DNA of 64,000 bases, taken from positions 44,527,135 through 44,591,134 of the forward strand of contig CM051517.1 in assembly GCA_028015205.1 (NCBI GenBank), given 5' to 3'. The DNA is from Mytilisepta virgata (lineage: Eukaryota > Mollusca > Bivalvia > Mytilida > Mytilidae). The notes under the pieces are model-generated. The model was not told the origin of the DNA. It saw only the letters and a list, made by a program, of their open reading frames with translations, and searched no databases. Position numbers and translations under genes: made by a program. Below are positions 25,090 through 36,295 of the stretch, piece by piece; the stretch's first letter is position 1, and the number at the start of each line of letters is the position of its first letter.

Positions 25090-25360
25090 CACCCCATTAA
25101 AATCTCAAGAACTATAAGTCCTACGTTGATGAAACTAGGTATGCATATGCCCCAGTATTAGCCTGCACATAATAGCTAAGCATAGCTGCATTCCCTTCTT
25201 TTGACCTTGTTTTTGGGGTTGAATGACTGAAAATTTTTATAATAACAATGTTAAAGTTTTATGAGTACCTCCATAATCTCAAAAACTATAGGTCCCAGGT
25301 TAAAGAAACTTGGTATGAAAATTCTCATGTCCAAGGCCTAAATTAAAATATTGTTTGTTT
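25090..25360. repeat. Diverged tandem-core fragment in a transposase intron
   Basis: Two ~170 bp-spaced phrases match loosely: 'atctcaagaactataagtcc' with 'gatgaaactaggtatgcat', and 'atctcaaaaactataggtcc' with 'aagaaacttggtatgaaa'. They resemble tandem cores elsewhere in the window. Confidence 0.55.
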
Positions 25361-27255
25361 GCAATTGAATTTAATGTCAGATTTTCATTTAACTTAAGTG
25401 ACTTTGATAGTTTTCATTGGTATTTTGGATGAATGTATGATGTTTAAGTATGATTTTTTTCTCAACATTATATATAAATTAATGAATAGTGGAACAACTA
25501 AGCTCTCCGATCACGCTGGCAGGCGAGACATACTTAAGTGTCTTTTTTTTAAATTGCAAATTTTGAAATGGACTTCATGAACACGACTGAAAAACTACAG
25601 TGCAGTTCTGAGATTTTGTACAGTTGTTATGCAGAATGTCATGATGTGCATAATAAAAATTTTCAGACATTGCCCAGAAACACACATACTTTTTTAGCCT
25701 TAATTTGTTGAGTATATGTGGAAAAACTTAGATTTATAGGCAACATGGCCCTTCCTGACTTGGTCACTTATATAGTTTCATTTCAATTTCAGACTCCAGC
25801 TTTTTAGAGTTACCTGATGTATGCTACGTTGGTGGTTCTACAGAAAATGCTGATCATACCATGATGACAGATTCTGATGGTGAAAGCGCAGAAGAATTTT
25901 ATGTGGTTTTAGACAAGGTTTACCAGTACCATCCAACTACTAATTTAGACGAGTTTGTGTGCCAAGTAAGATACAGTAACCTCAAGAATGCTTGCCATCA
26001 TTTGAAAGTTCTGAATGACTTTACCATGGTACCCAATTCCAGCTACATCAGATTTGTAAATTTTTATGACAATGTCAACCACATATCTATCAAGTCCTGT
26101 GTAACAGTACACGAAGACCTATCAGCTACCATAACTGTACATGACATCAAGTTGCCACCAGATCACTTCATTTGGAAAAGCCTGCCCTCTAAATTCACAT
26201 CAATGCAAAACATTCATCAATTATTGAAAGCTGTGTCTGGTGTTAAAGTCTGTCTTGGCAATCCAGAACCACATTTTCAAGAGAAGCTACCAGCAAACCA
26301 TTATCCAGACTATCCATCTGACAGTTGTGCTGGTTATAGGGAAACCTACAAAGGAGCATCTTTCGAGGGATATTGCTACAACAGTACCATCAGATCCAGG
26401 AAGTGTTCACTCCTAACAACCGGAGAAAGATGTCACAATTGCCAAGTTTACCGACGCACCTTAACTAAGAGGACTCTCAGACAATAGAGCAAGATTCCAA
26501 CTCCCCAAAAGAATTGGCTGTCATCAAGAAAGGGTAATTCAAAACTCACAGAAACAGAGAAGTTGGCAAAACTGAACCAGATTAGATCTTTGTCAAACAA
26601 TTTAAAGGCAAGAGTAAAATCATTGGAACTCCAAGCCAAAAAATCGATTAGTGAAAGTGGTGTACAACTGAACGACAAAGACAGCAGTGACATCAACAGT
26701 CTTATGTCTGGACTTGCCTACAAAAAGAATTTCCTGATTCTGCCAGCTACCAGAGGGTGTTTTGGGAGCAACAGTTAAAATATAATAGACTGAAAGACAA
26801 GCGGGGGATGCGTTGGCATCTTTTGATGATCAAATGGTGCATCTACCTGAAGAGTAAGTCATCTTCCACCTACGACACTCTAAGGAATTCCGGCTTCATT
26901 AACCTGCCCAGTGAAAGATTGCTTTATGACTACAGCCACTTCATAAAGGCCGGTGTTGGTTACAATGTACAGTTAGTTGAAGCCCTGCAAAGAGAAATCC
27001 AGCAGAAAAACCTAACAGAAGAGTGGCAGCAGTATGTCGGTATACTGCAGGACGAGATAAAGATAAATCGGAGCCATACGAACAGGGGGAGGTTGCAACA
27101 ACAATCCTACACTGCAGCAATTTAACCATGCCATCGGGAAAGTTCGTGTAGCTGGATCCCAGGCCTTAGCACCAGTGAGGGGCAATACCAAACGGAAGCT
27201 AGAGATGGATTTTAATGAAGCATGTCAGCCCATTCCAAAGAGAAAGAGAACATGA

Positions 27256-29373
27256 GTGTTAACAAAAAGATCTGACAGTGTTAAAAAAAAGACAGTGTTT
27301 TTCAATATTTATTCTTTGTACATTCACTAAAATTAACATACATTATATATACAGTTGCAAGAATTGTATGAAATATACAGAAATAATTACAATATTTTAA
27401 ATTGTGGCTGTGCTACAATATTCTAATTAAATTTTTCCTATTAACATTTAAATAGCATTTTTGACACATTAAATATCTTTTCATAAATTACAATTAACTT
27501 TTGTTTTATAATTAAAAACATCAGCACTATTTAGGGCTTAAAAGCTAAAATGCAAACTCAAAAAACATGTAAAACATTGACTTTTTTTCAATTTTTTTTT
27601 TTGGGGGGGGGGGGGGGGGGTTGGTTGCTTCTTCAATAGTTATTTTAATTAAATTTCTCTCTTAAAATGTAATAACCACACTCTTTTCATTTTTCCTACT
27701 TTTATATTCAGTACTCACATTTTTTTTTTAAAGGGACGAAACTCACAAGGCCGAATGACTTCAAAATTACTTTTTGTTCAATGGTTAAAACTCTTTGCAG
27801 ATTTTATTAATGTTATAATCAAGCACGATTTTTCAAAAAAAAACATTTATGTTTTAATTTAAATGTCGACTGGGCCTTGGGAGTCTAGGTTGTGCTTTTT
27901 GTACACAGCAGTATCTGTACAGTAGCATAAGTAAAAACAGTTTAAAAACATGCATACTCTATTATTTTAACCGTTGGTGAAGGAAATAAGTCAAACCAGT
28001 AGATGCTAGGTACCAATCTAATTTGATATTTAAAGGGGTTTCAAAATTACAGTTTAAGTATTTTTTGTAATATTCTATCAAATATTTACTTGAATGTGTC
28101 ATTTTGTTGTTGATGATAAAATGGCAATTAATGATCAGATTATCTTTAATACATGTATCTGGTTCAAATTTTACATATTGTTAGTTTACAGTGCATGGAT
28201 GTACTTTTCTTATCTAAAAATGAGAATTTTCAAAGGTTTTGAAGATTTTTTTTTATTTCAGTCTTAAAACCAATTAACTAAAATTGCTTTGTCAATGCTT
28301 ATTCAAAGGGAAAGCACCATTTATACCAACAATCAATTCAAGTGAAAAGTCAATTTGTTAAAATATATTTTTATGTCAATGTATCAAATGATTTTTTTTT
28401 CTTAAAATCATTTATAATTCATTTACCTTAATACATGTAGGTAAATAAATAATAATTAAATAACAAAATTTTATTTTTTAATACTTTAAAAGTATTCTTT
28501 TCTTTCCTTTGGTAAATAGTTGGATTAGATAATTCAAATAAATTTACACCAGTTGTATATTTTTTATAAATAAATTATAATGTGAAATTAAAAATGTTAT
28601 CAGTTGTTTCTTTGGGTCAATAAAAAACACTCCAGGGCATGTAGAAAATAACAGGAAATACTAATTGACAATACCTGGTGTCTTTTCTAATATACAAACA
28701 CCTGGTGTCTTTTCTAATGTACAAACAGCTTAAAAAGTGTGTCATTTCAATTTGAACTTTGGTTGCTTTATTAAAAGAGAATTTTAATTGCATATGTTTT
28801 TGTTCATTATAAGATAGATATAAACAAAGTAGTAAACAATAATGACAGGGACCTCAAGGTGATCTTACACTGGAACATCAAGATATATACCCAATTTGAT
28901 ATCTACTACAAAAACTGTAGGGAACTGCTCACAAACACTCATGTCACAAAAAATCAACCAGATAGAATTTTAAAATAGGAGGTGCACAATTACATTATTT
29001 CACAAAGAAAAGATTGTGTCAAAATTTCATGAAAATATATTGTGGTGCTAGGGAGGAGTGGCAGATAACAGATGGGTACCTAATTCATAAGGACAGATGG
29101 ACGGACATGCCTATCACTATATACAACCATTCTTTAAAAGGGGGGTCATGTGAAAACTGGCCAAAACGATACAGTGAGGCTTCTTTCTTAATATCGTATA
29201 ATCAATTGCTGTTGTTGTTTTTTTTTCATGGTTTTACTTATTCATTGTGTTTGGCAGTTTTAACATTTTGGCAAGAGCGCCTCTGATTATCTTATAAGCA
29301 GGCGTTTATCACGTACCAGGAAAGCTTTTGATATTACCACGTAAACGACTATCAGGATAAAAAAAGTACTTAC
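27256..29373. other. Noncoding interior of the large unit
   Basis: AT-rich DNA with a poly-G run (27602-27620) and a 27 bp direct duplication at 28673-28726 ('cctggtgtcttttctaat'). A dispersed-repeat-like stretch at ~28850-29130 contains 'aggacagatggacggacat'. No exon recognised. Confidence 0.4.
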
Positions 29374-29608
29374 ATTTTACGTTTGTTAAATTGTGTTTCT
29401 TTCTGAGATGGCCACGGAAACCAGACACAGAAGAATATGTTGCGTCACATTCTGGACACTGATAAAGTTTAGAGATGTCTTTCTTTGTCCGTTTGGGTGG
29501 AGGATTTTCAGAGTCTGAATCTATATCGGAAGCAGTATATTCCCCAAGCAGAAGGTCTAAATTAATATCACTATCCTCCCATGAGATAAAGTCACTCTTG
29601 GAAGACAT
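29374..29608 (-). CDS. C2H2 zinc-finger protein, first coding exon
   Basis: The exon starts at ATG 29608 and ends at a strong donor T|GTAAGTAC (29374/29373). It gives 78 residues plus one base. Residues 1-47 are acidic and serine-rich with a basic PPPKRTKK patch (possible nuclear signal). Residues 51-72 form one C2H2 finger (C51, C54, H67, H72; C-x2-C-x12-H-x4-H). It lies near the right arm of the inverted-repeat unit and reads inward. The donor phase (1) matches a candidate acceptor before the SGNH ORF, so the two may form one zinc finger-hydrolase protein of ~267 residues across a 5.4 kb intron. The finger exon itself is well supported; the splice partner is not. Confidence 0.65.
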
Positions 29609-30389
29609 GATTGCACAATAAGGGGCATATGAAGTTAGTTGATGGTTTTATTAAACAATGGGCTTGGGTCTTGAAACTTGTTGATTTTGTTTGTGTCTTG
29701 GTTTGTGCTTGTTTGAGAAATTATTGTTTTTACAAGAATTTATTTATTAATTGAATTGGAGAAACATCAATGAACTACCGGTGGAAATCATTTCATTAAC
29801 TTTTTATCAATAGTCAATTGCGAACATCAAAGGAAATTAATTTATTCTGACATTTAACAGTTAATAAACACTTAAATAATTACCTGTAATTACCTGAAAT
29901 AATCAATCCAGATGACCGTAACGGGCTTGTGTAATTTACGATTTTGCATTTCAAATTTTGTCTTTCAGTGACGAAGTTAGCGGAAAGTTATTATTATCCT
30001 GTTTATATCTTATTAAATCAAATAACTAAACAAACAAACAAATAAATAATCATCCTTCACAAATACTTTTTAAAATTTATATTATTTTATTTTAATATGT
30101 ATTTTAAATCAAATTTATTATTTTTTTTCATAATTACAACGATGTTGAAATACTCCTAAAAATCCGGAAAATATACGTAATTTTACCGATATCGATTCGA
30201 TTTTAGAAAATACGAAACTATTTGCTAGCTTTTAGATGATATTTTTAAATTCGAAACTAGCGCCAGCTTCATATGAACGGCCTAGAAAATATACAAAAAT
30301 CTTCAGATTCGATTCCCGTTAGTTATCTTATTTCCAGATAATATACACAATAATTAATTTTAATTTACCTTCAGGCATTAATCTATACG

Positions 30390-31012
30390 TTGATCAGCCA
30401 TTTTGATTTAATATAGAATGCACTATGTCTAAAAAAATCATTCATAAAAGTCTTATTTCTTAAACAATATTAATAAAATTATGTTTTCTAGATGTAAAAT
30501 TGTCATACCGACCGAATGGATGTGGTTTTCGCAACATTTGATGAGGTGTAGGTAATATTATATCAGGTTTTCGGTGTTTCGATCAGCCATTTTGATTTAA
30601 TATAGAATGCACTATGTCTAAGAAAATCATTCATAAAAGTCTTATTTCTTAAACAATATTAATAAAATTATGTTTTCTAGATGTAAAATTGTCATACCGA
30701 TCGAATTGATGTGGTTTTCGCAACATCTGATGGGGTTTAGGTAATATTATATCAGGTTTTCGGTGTTTCCATCCGCCATTTTGATTTAATATAGAATGCA
30801 CTATGTCTAAGAAAATCATGCATAAAAGTCACATTTCTTATACAATATTAATAAAATTATGTTTTCTGGATGTAAAACTGACACACCGATCGAATGGATG
30901 TGGTTTTCGCAACATTTGATGAGGTTTAGGTAATATTATATCAGGTTTTCGGTGTTTCCGGGAGGTTTTCGGTGTTTGCGGGAGGTTTTCGGTGATTCGA
31001 GGTACCGCAGAT
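30390..31012 (-). repeat. Right inverted arm of the large unit (three ~189 bp subrepeats)
   Basis: It is the reverse complement of the left arm, with three subrepeats rather than two. The junction phrase 'taatattatatcaggttttc' recurs near 30552, 30741 and 30930. The same three 20 bp microrepeats sit at the outer (right) edge, ending 'gattcgaggtaccgcagat'. Identity to the left arm is high by eye, with scattered substitutions. A separate foldback element starts only 12 bases beyond it. Confidence 0.85.
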
Positions 31013-31024
31013 CTGGCTATTTAT

Positions 31025-31130
31025 CATCGTCGGAAACCCACAGCCGGTTGCGCTTACGCTTTGCTTCCACTTCGGTAAGTGGAAGAGGAAGCAAAGCGTA
31101 AGTACAACCGGCCGTGGGTTTCCGACGATG
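31025..31130. mobile_element. 106 bp foldback MITE, Mutator-like, with 9-bp target duplication
   Basis: Arms 31025-31072 and 31083-31130 are near-perfect inverted copies, starting 'catcgtcggaaacccac' and carrying 'cgcttacgctttgcttcc', with a ~10 base loop. Flanks are GCTATTTAT (31016-31024) and GCTATTGAT (31131-31139), a 9-bp duplication with one mismatch. The same ends are seen in the 552 bp element at 44837-45388. Confidence 0.8.
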
Positions 31131-31267
31131 GCTATTGATAAATACCATTTATAACTAGATGGAGGCAGTCTGAAACGAAGGCTATCACCACATGCTGGAT
31201 CCACTTTCACATTCATATGTTTGAATATGGGTCCAAATTTTTTAAACGTTACTGCGCATGATGCCAT
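31131..31267 (-). other. Short open frame of unknown status beside the inverted-repeat unit
   Basis: A minus-strand frame starts MASCAVTFKKFGPIF at 31267 and continues with VDPACGDSLRFRLPPSS before running into the foldback MITE. Composition is more protein-like than the surrounding DNA, but there is no family I recognise. It may be a broken exon or chance. Confidence 0.2.
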
Positions 31268-31540
31268 CTACATCTAGTGTATGACAATACTGTGTAGAAG
31301 TGAAATGAATAAACCGAAAGAGGAGGTTAGGTCACAAGCTTAAATTCACAATTTAAGAATTCAACCCCTGTGGGCCTCAAGTTTTGAAAACACCTGTACA
31401 GTGTGTGAATACTGTATAGAAATGAAATGCATTAAGTTAAAAATGAACGAGGAGTTAAGGTCACATGTAAGTATGACGGACGACGGACAGACGGGAGCGG
31501 TAACAATATCCTTGAACTATCTTCGAAGTGGGGTGATAAT
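31265..31540 (-). repeat. Family C element fragment, minus orientation
   Basis: Read on the minus strand it shows 'cttcgaagatagttcaagga', 'ctcccgtctgtccgtcgtcc', 'gcccacaggggttgaattc' and 'atttctatacagtatt'. These correspond to the left end and about two core units of the plus-strand element at 33563-34648. Confidence 0.7.
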
Positions 31541-32728
31541 AATGAAAAGCAAATCCCCGCTCCTGAAATGTTTTGAAATTAGCTATTAGGCAGTCAAACC
31601 AACTTTATTCAGCCATAATGCACACTAACGAAGACTTGTCCCTTAGTTAGAGTAATTGAGAGCTAATATGCTATTATTGTTCTCGATCGCTGGCTCGATC
31701 AAGACGATTACGCTTCAGATAAAGGAGATTTACATTAAGTTGCATTGACAAAGACATCATGTTGCCTTATGAGCGATGAGATGCTTTATGGGACCTTTCG
31801 TTTTCATGTATTTTGATATAAAACCGCGTTTGACATTTTCACTGTAAACGATTGTTATTGAATGAGATCTATTAAAGAATTTTATTAATCCGATATCTGA
31901 ACCTGATCTGTTCAGTACGATAGCAAAACAATAAATAATAATTTCTCCTCTGATTATATCAATTATTAGGTAGTTAGCTTCGTTATTAACGAATAATTTT
32001 TTAGGAGACAATGTAAAACTAACAATATTTCCCGTCAACATTCCGGCCATAAATCACAGTCATATTGACTCGGCGATCTATTAAATGACTGGCTCAAATT
32101 ATGCTACAGTTTAACTTGACTTCTCTTTCCTTGGTCTCCAATAAATCATTGTCTAGAAAAGTTAATTAAGTTCTTATCTACGTCAGATTAGTAATAAATT
32201 GTTACCAACAGTCCGTTCAATAAGCTTACAAGATACAACAATCATATACCACCATTAGACTGTATACTACTACAAATGGACACACTTGGATAGCTTTAGC
32301 CCGGTTATATACTCAAACTCCGCAACCCTATTTGATGTCCACAAAGTGCTTTTCTTGATAAACTTTTCCCTCAGACATGTGCATGACAAAAAGCTTGGAG
32401 TTATCAAATAACAAAACACGTGTAAAACGATTCCGATTTTCTTCTATTCCCCTGTTTGTTGTAAAATGTAATTTATCTGATATAAAAAATACATGAATGT
32501 CAAAGTTTTCTTGGGTTCTTTTTTTAAATCAAGGATATGTTTTACTTCTTGCATGTTCACAAATATTTCTTCCTTTATATAACTATGTTGATTTTTACTT
32601 CCGAAAGTTGGCGGTTTTGTGGGAACAACCAATAAAAATAAACTTAGAATACGGACAAATCTGCGTAAGGGAGCAAAAATTTAATTTTTTTTTTTTTTTT
32701 GGGGGGGGGCTAAACTTTTACATTTTGA
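31541..32728. other. AT-rich intergenic DNA, no gene seen
   Basis: No exon or structured repeat recognised apart from a poly-T/poly-G tract at about 32685-32708. Confidence 0.4.
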
Positions 32729-33095
32729 TCTCCTTTGAAACCCCTAAGCCTAATGAACTGAACATTTGTATGAAGCATTTGTGGAAGGACCTTTATAAAG
32801 TTTGCATATATCGTTCCGGTCGGACAACTAGTATGCCTGCCATGATGAATTCTTGTTTCTGATTGTACAAATTTGAAAAAATCTTCTCCTCTGAAACGAC
32901 ATAGCTAAAATAAACTGAAACTTGGTATGAAGCAACTATGGAAAGTTCCATTCAAATAAATCATCCCGGTATGGCTCCCATGAACAATTCTTATTTTTTT
33001 TTAAACTCTTCTCCTCTGAATCATATAGTCAAATTAACTGATACTTGGTATGAAACATGTATAGAAGGTCCATTACAATTTTCACTTGATATGAA
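32729..33095. repeat. Three diverged copies of a ~130-150 bp unit
   Basis: Units start near 32729, 32881 and 33003 ('cttctcctctgaaacgacat', 'cttctcctctgaatcatat') and share 'aactgaaacttggtatgaa' followed by a 'ggaaggtcc'-like phrase. It is probably the remnant core of a hairpin-ended element. Confidence 0.7.
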
Positions 33096-33220
33096 ATAAA
33101 ATGGATTGATTGTGGGATTGTCAGGTGCGCTATACATGCTCAATTCTCTTGAGCCTCGATCTTGTTTTTTCACATCTAAAGTGATCCTGGCTTTTTATTG
33201 TGCCAAAATCCTGGACCTGC

Positions 33221-33262
33221 CCATCGGCCGGTCGCGCTTACGTGGGTTTCCGACGATGGGAC
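33221..33262. repeat. Fragment of the foldback MITE family
   Basis: 'ggccggtcgcgcttacg' is joined directly to 'gtgggtttccgacgatggg', that is, pieces of both arms of the elements at 31025 and 44837 with the middle deleted. Confidence 0.7.
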
Positions 33263-33562
33263 GTGCCTTAGTATTATTCAAAATTCAAGCCCCAATAAAA
33301 TCAAATGGTTGTTTCCTAAAACAAAACAAGTTCTTGTTTTGTTTTTGTTTTTTTGTTGTTGCATTTTTCGTTTTGTATAATTTTGGTTTCGCTTTTATTG
33401 TTGTGTTCTTTGTTATATTCTGCAAGAATACTGCTTATTTTTTATACCATGTTTGAGTATCCTAACTCTTGTGATATTGTATTAGTTATTTGTGCTCCTT
33501 GTAGTTGTTACTTTTTATTAATTGATATTACATTTCAAACGCTTTCTTCTTCTTACCTATTA

Positions 33563-34648
33563 TCCCTGCAGTTTCGAAGAAAGTTCGGGGATATAGCAAT
33601 TGTCTCCGTCCGTCACACTTTCCTGTGACATGTATTGTCATGCAGATGCCTAATAAGGTTTTAGAATTTTGATTTTCTAAAATTGGGGCTCACAGGGGTC
33701 GAATTTTGAGGAGCTGTCAATTTAAGCTAGTGACCTAAACTCCTCTTTCATTTTGCAATTTATGCTTTTTATTTCTATACAGTATTGTCAGACACCATGT
33801 GCAGATGCGCAATAAGGTTTTAAAATTTTGATTTTCTAGAACTGGGGCCCACAGGGGTCGAATTTCAAAACATTTCAGTTGAAGATGTGGATGTAAACTC
33901 TTTATTTTTTTAATTTATGCATTTTTTCTATATAGTAGTGCCATGAACAATATGTAGATGTGGAACAAGGTTTTAGAAGTGCTATTTTCTAAAATTGGGA
34001 CCCAAATGGATCGAATTTCAAAAATTCAATTTAAATTTTGACATAAACTTGTTTTTCATTTTCCAATATATGCATTTTTTTTCTATACAGTATTGTCATG
34101 CACAATCCTGTTGTAGAATTTTAATTTTCTGAAATTGGGGCCCACAGGGTCGAATTTCAAAAATTGTCAATTTAAGTTTGTGACATAAATTTGTCTTTCA
34201 TTTTCCGATTTATGCAATTTTTACTATATAGTATTGTCATGCACATTAGGTAGATCTGCAATAAGGTTTTAGAATTTTAATTTTCTAAAATTCGGGCCGA
34301 CAGTGGTCGAATTTCGAATATTGTCAATTTAAGCTTGGGACGTAAACTCCTTTATCATTTTTTAATTTATGCATTTCATATCTATACAGTAGTGTTATGC
34401 ACAATATATATATATATAGATGTGCAATAAGGTTTTATAATTTTAATTATCTAAACTTATCGCATACAGGAGTCAGATTTCAAAAATTTGTGACATAATT
34501 TTTTTTCATTTGTGATTTCTTCATAGGACGATTGCATAACATCTTTAAATGGGCACAAGGTTTTAGATTTATGCAATTGGGTAGGTGTCCCAACTAATTG
34601 CAGGGGTGCGGGATAACCGTCGATTCCGACAGTACAGCTTTCTAGTTC
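33563..34648 (+). mobile_element. Hairpin-ended element with ~170 bp tandem core, family C
   Basis: The left end is 'gcagtttcgaagaaagttcg' followed by 'gtctccgtccgtcacac'. About five core units follow ('aataaggttttagaatttt', 'ggggcccacaggggtcgaat', 'tctatacagtattgtcatg'). The right end is 'gcgggataaccgtcgattcc' with a GTCG-attc-CGAC stem, then agtacagctttCTAG before T. A 3' hairpin followed by CTAG|T matches the Helitron 3'-end rule (CTRR). No rolling-circle transposase is encoded, so it would be non-autonomous. Confidence 0.7.
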
Positions 34649-36295
34649 TATTTTATCTTTGTACGTATATCCGAAACAAAAGTGACTGTCAGCCGAAGCT
34701 TTTATTCAAGTGCTTGTTTATTTATTTACATGTATTTATTTATATTTTGCGTTGTCTGGTGTAATTTGCCTTTAGATTTTTTAACATTTTATTTCTTTAA
34801 GTTCAATTCTTGTAGTTTTTTCTGTTCTAATGGTAATCATGCATTTTCATTAATGTGACAGGACACGTTTGACTTTTTCAGTACCTGATGTCACTAAGAG
34901 TTCTTTTGTGATATGTTATAGTTTTTTATTGTCTTGTTCTGATTCTCTTTGGTTCCATATGTACGTGATTTATTTGTTCATTTGTTTTTTTCTTTGGTTA
35001 TATATCTTGTCTGACTTAGTTTAATTCTATACTGGGAGAATCTGTACCGTTTGTACATATAACTTTGACTTTCTGGACTGACACAATCAAGGATTCGAAA
35101 ATACAGTGTAACCATAGTTACAGATGGTGATAGGTGGGTGATTTTGGCAAATTCAATTCAGTCCATTTTTTATAGATATTCTTTATGAAACCTTAAGTCC
35201 TGCCAAAGGAATTGTGCCGGTATTAAAATAAAAGAAATTGGACAAAATGTTAATATACAATGTTTACTTCCATAATCTTTAGTTTTCAGTAGTGTTTTAA
35301 GTAAACTCATATCTGATAGTGATTCACAACGAGATTTCTGTACAGTTTGTCGTTTATTTGTTCAAATCCTAGATATTTCCATTTTTTCAAATTTTAAAGT
35401 TCATTCTATGCTTTTACGGTTTATAGAAGTACGTGTATAACTTTATATCTGCTATTTCTTCTTTTAAAAAAATATTCATTTTAAAAGCTGATATGAAGAC
35501 CAAAACGCATAGTCATAAACCGGCCCACAAATGAAATCAAATGGCAATACTAATTAAATTTCACTAATCGTACTATAGATCATTGCAAAGAAACCAAATA
35601 TTGTACAAAATTCATTTTCCTGCTGTATATTTTTAATTTTTAACAATTTTCTTTGAAATACTAGACCCTGAAACAGTTTAAACGAGTTATTATCGTCGTT
35701 TTTACCCATTTTCGTGTAAAACTATAACTGTACTGTTTAGCAATATCACACATTATATATTTATTTATTAGCTGACAGATTTGAAATATTATTACCAGGC
35801 TGACCAAATATTATAAAAAAAATTATAACAACGAAGTTGTCTGTCATTCAAGCCGGCCATACATTGTAAAAAGTGGTAAAATTGTTATAAAATCATTACA
35901 ATAAAAATGCTTTGTCAGATACGATTTCATCTTTCTGTGACTAACATTGCCATTAAAATAAATTAGAAAGACATGATATTTAAATATTTATGGATTTAAC
36001 AGTAGAAAGTTTGATTAATGATCCGTCAATTATAATAAAATTATTTTCCTGAGAAATCTAATTAGTACCATGATGTATTATATTGTAAAATGTAGAAAAT
36101 GCAAAGAAAACACGTTAACAACAAAATCAAATATAATAAAATATACTTCAATCTAATGAATAACAAGTAATATATGGATAGCATTATTTAATGTATCAAT
36201 CACGTTTCAAGCTTTACCACCTTAAAAATGTCAATTTTTCCGCATTCCATTACAAAACTCTAAAGGTACAACTTAGTACCCTAGGGTGTCACCCC
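34649..36295. other. AT-rich intergenic DNA, no gene seen
   Basis: The 34850-35080 stretch ('gtacctgatgtcactaagag') faintly resembles the Penelope-associated tail seen at 42873 and 56268. Nothing else was recognised. Confidence 0.35.

Larger units (their letters stand above)
23157..27255 (+). pseudogene. P-element/THAP9-like transposase gene, inactivated
   Basis: Exons 23157-23238, 24730-24972 and 25793 onward join in phase 1 at both junctions. They give 339 residues, starting MKKKGRVSQKRKYQKRN, up to an in-frame TAG at 26485-26487. Just before it is a cysteine-rich segment (NSTIRSRKCSLLTTGERCHN, CQVYRRTL), a layout I recall from invertebrate transposase-like proteins. The same frame reopens to 26775. 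A frameshift near 26725 leads to MRWHLLMIKWCIYLKSKSSS and LPSERLLYDYSHFI, the conserved region before the RNase H-like fold, then LQDEIKI with the first catalytic aspartate. Sequence then jumps to a C-terminal piece in another frame (NNNPTLQQFNHAIGKVRVAG; TGA 27253-27255), so most of the catalytic core is deleted. No THAP finger is seen. Confidence 0.75.
19530..31012. mobile_element. Candidate ~11.5 kb TIR transposon with transposase, SGNH hydrolase and zinc-finger genes
   Basis: Two long inverted arms (19530-19970 and 30390-31012) share the same outermost sequence, ctcgaatcaccgaaaacc. At the extreme end both carry three tandem ~20 bp repeats built on ACCGAAAACCTCCCG, and ~190 bp subrepeats lie inside them. 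Between the arms, a P-like transposase gene reads rightwards from the left side (21.2-27.3 kb), and an SGNH hydrolase and a zinc-finger exon read leftwards from the right side. An autonomous DNA transposon would be expected to look like this. Against it, no clean target duplication flanks the arms (only ATCTGG is shared), and the transposase is inactivated. Two separate insertions of a repeat in opposite orientation is the alternative. Confidence 0.6.

Noticed and set aside
30941..31267. 108-residue minus-strand frame as a single gene
   Set aside because: It runs through the foldback MITE and into the inverted-arm microrepeats; only the first ~45 residues could be original coding sequence, so it is listed as uncertain.
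33106..33628. Overlapping plus-strand open frames of 60-116 residues, rich in F, V and L
   Set aside because: Composition follows T-rich DNA, there is no motif, and the region includes a foldback MITE fragment and the family C left end.
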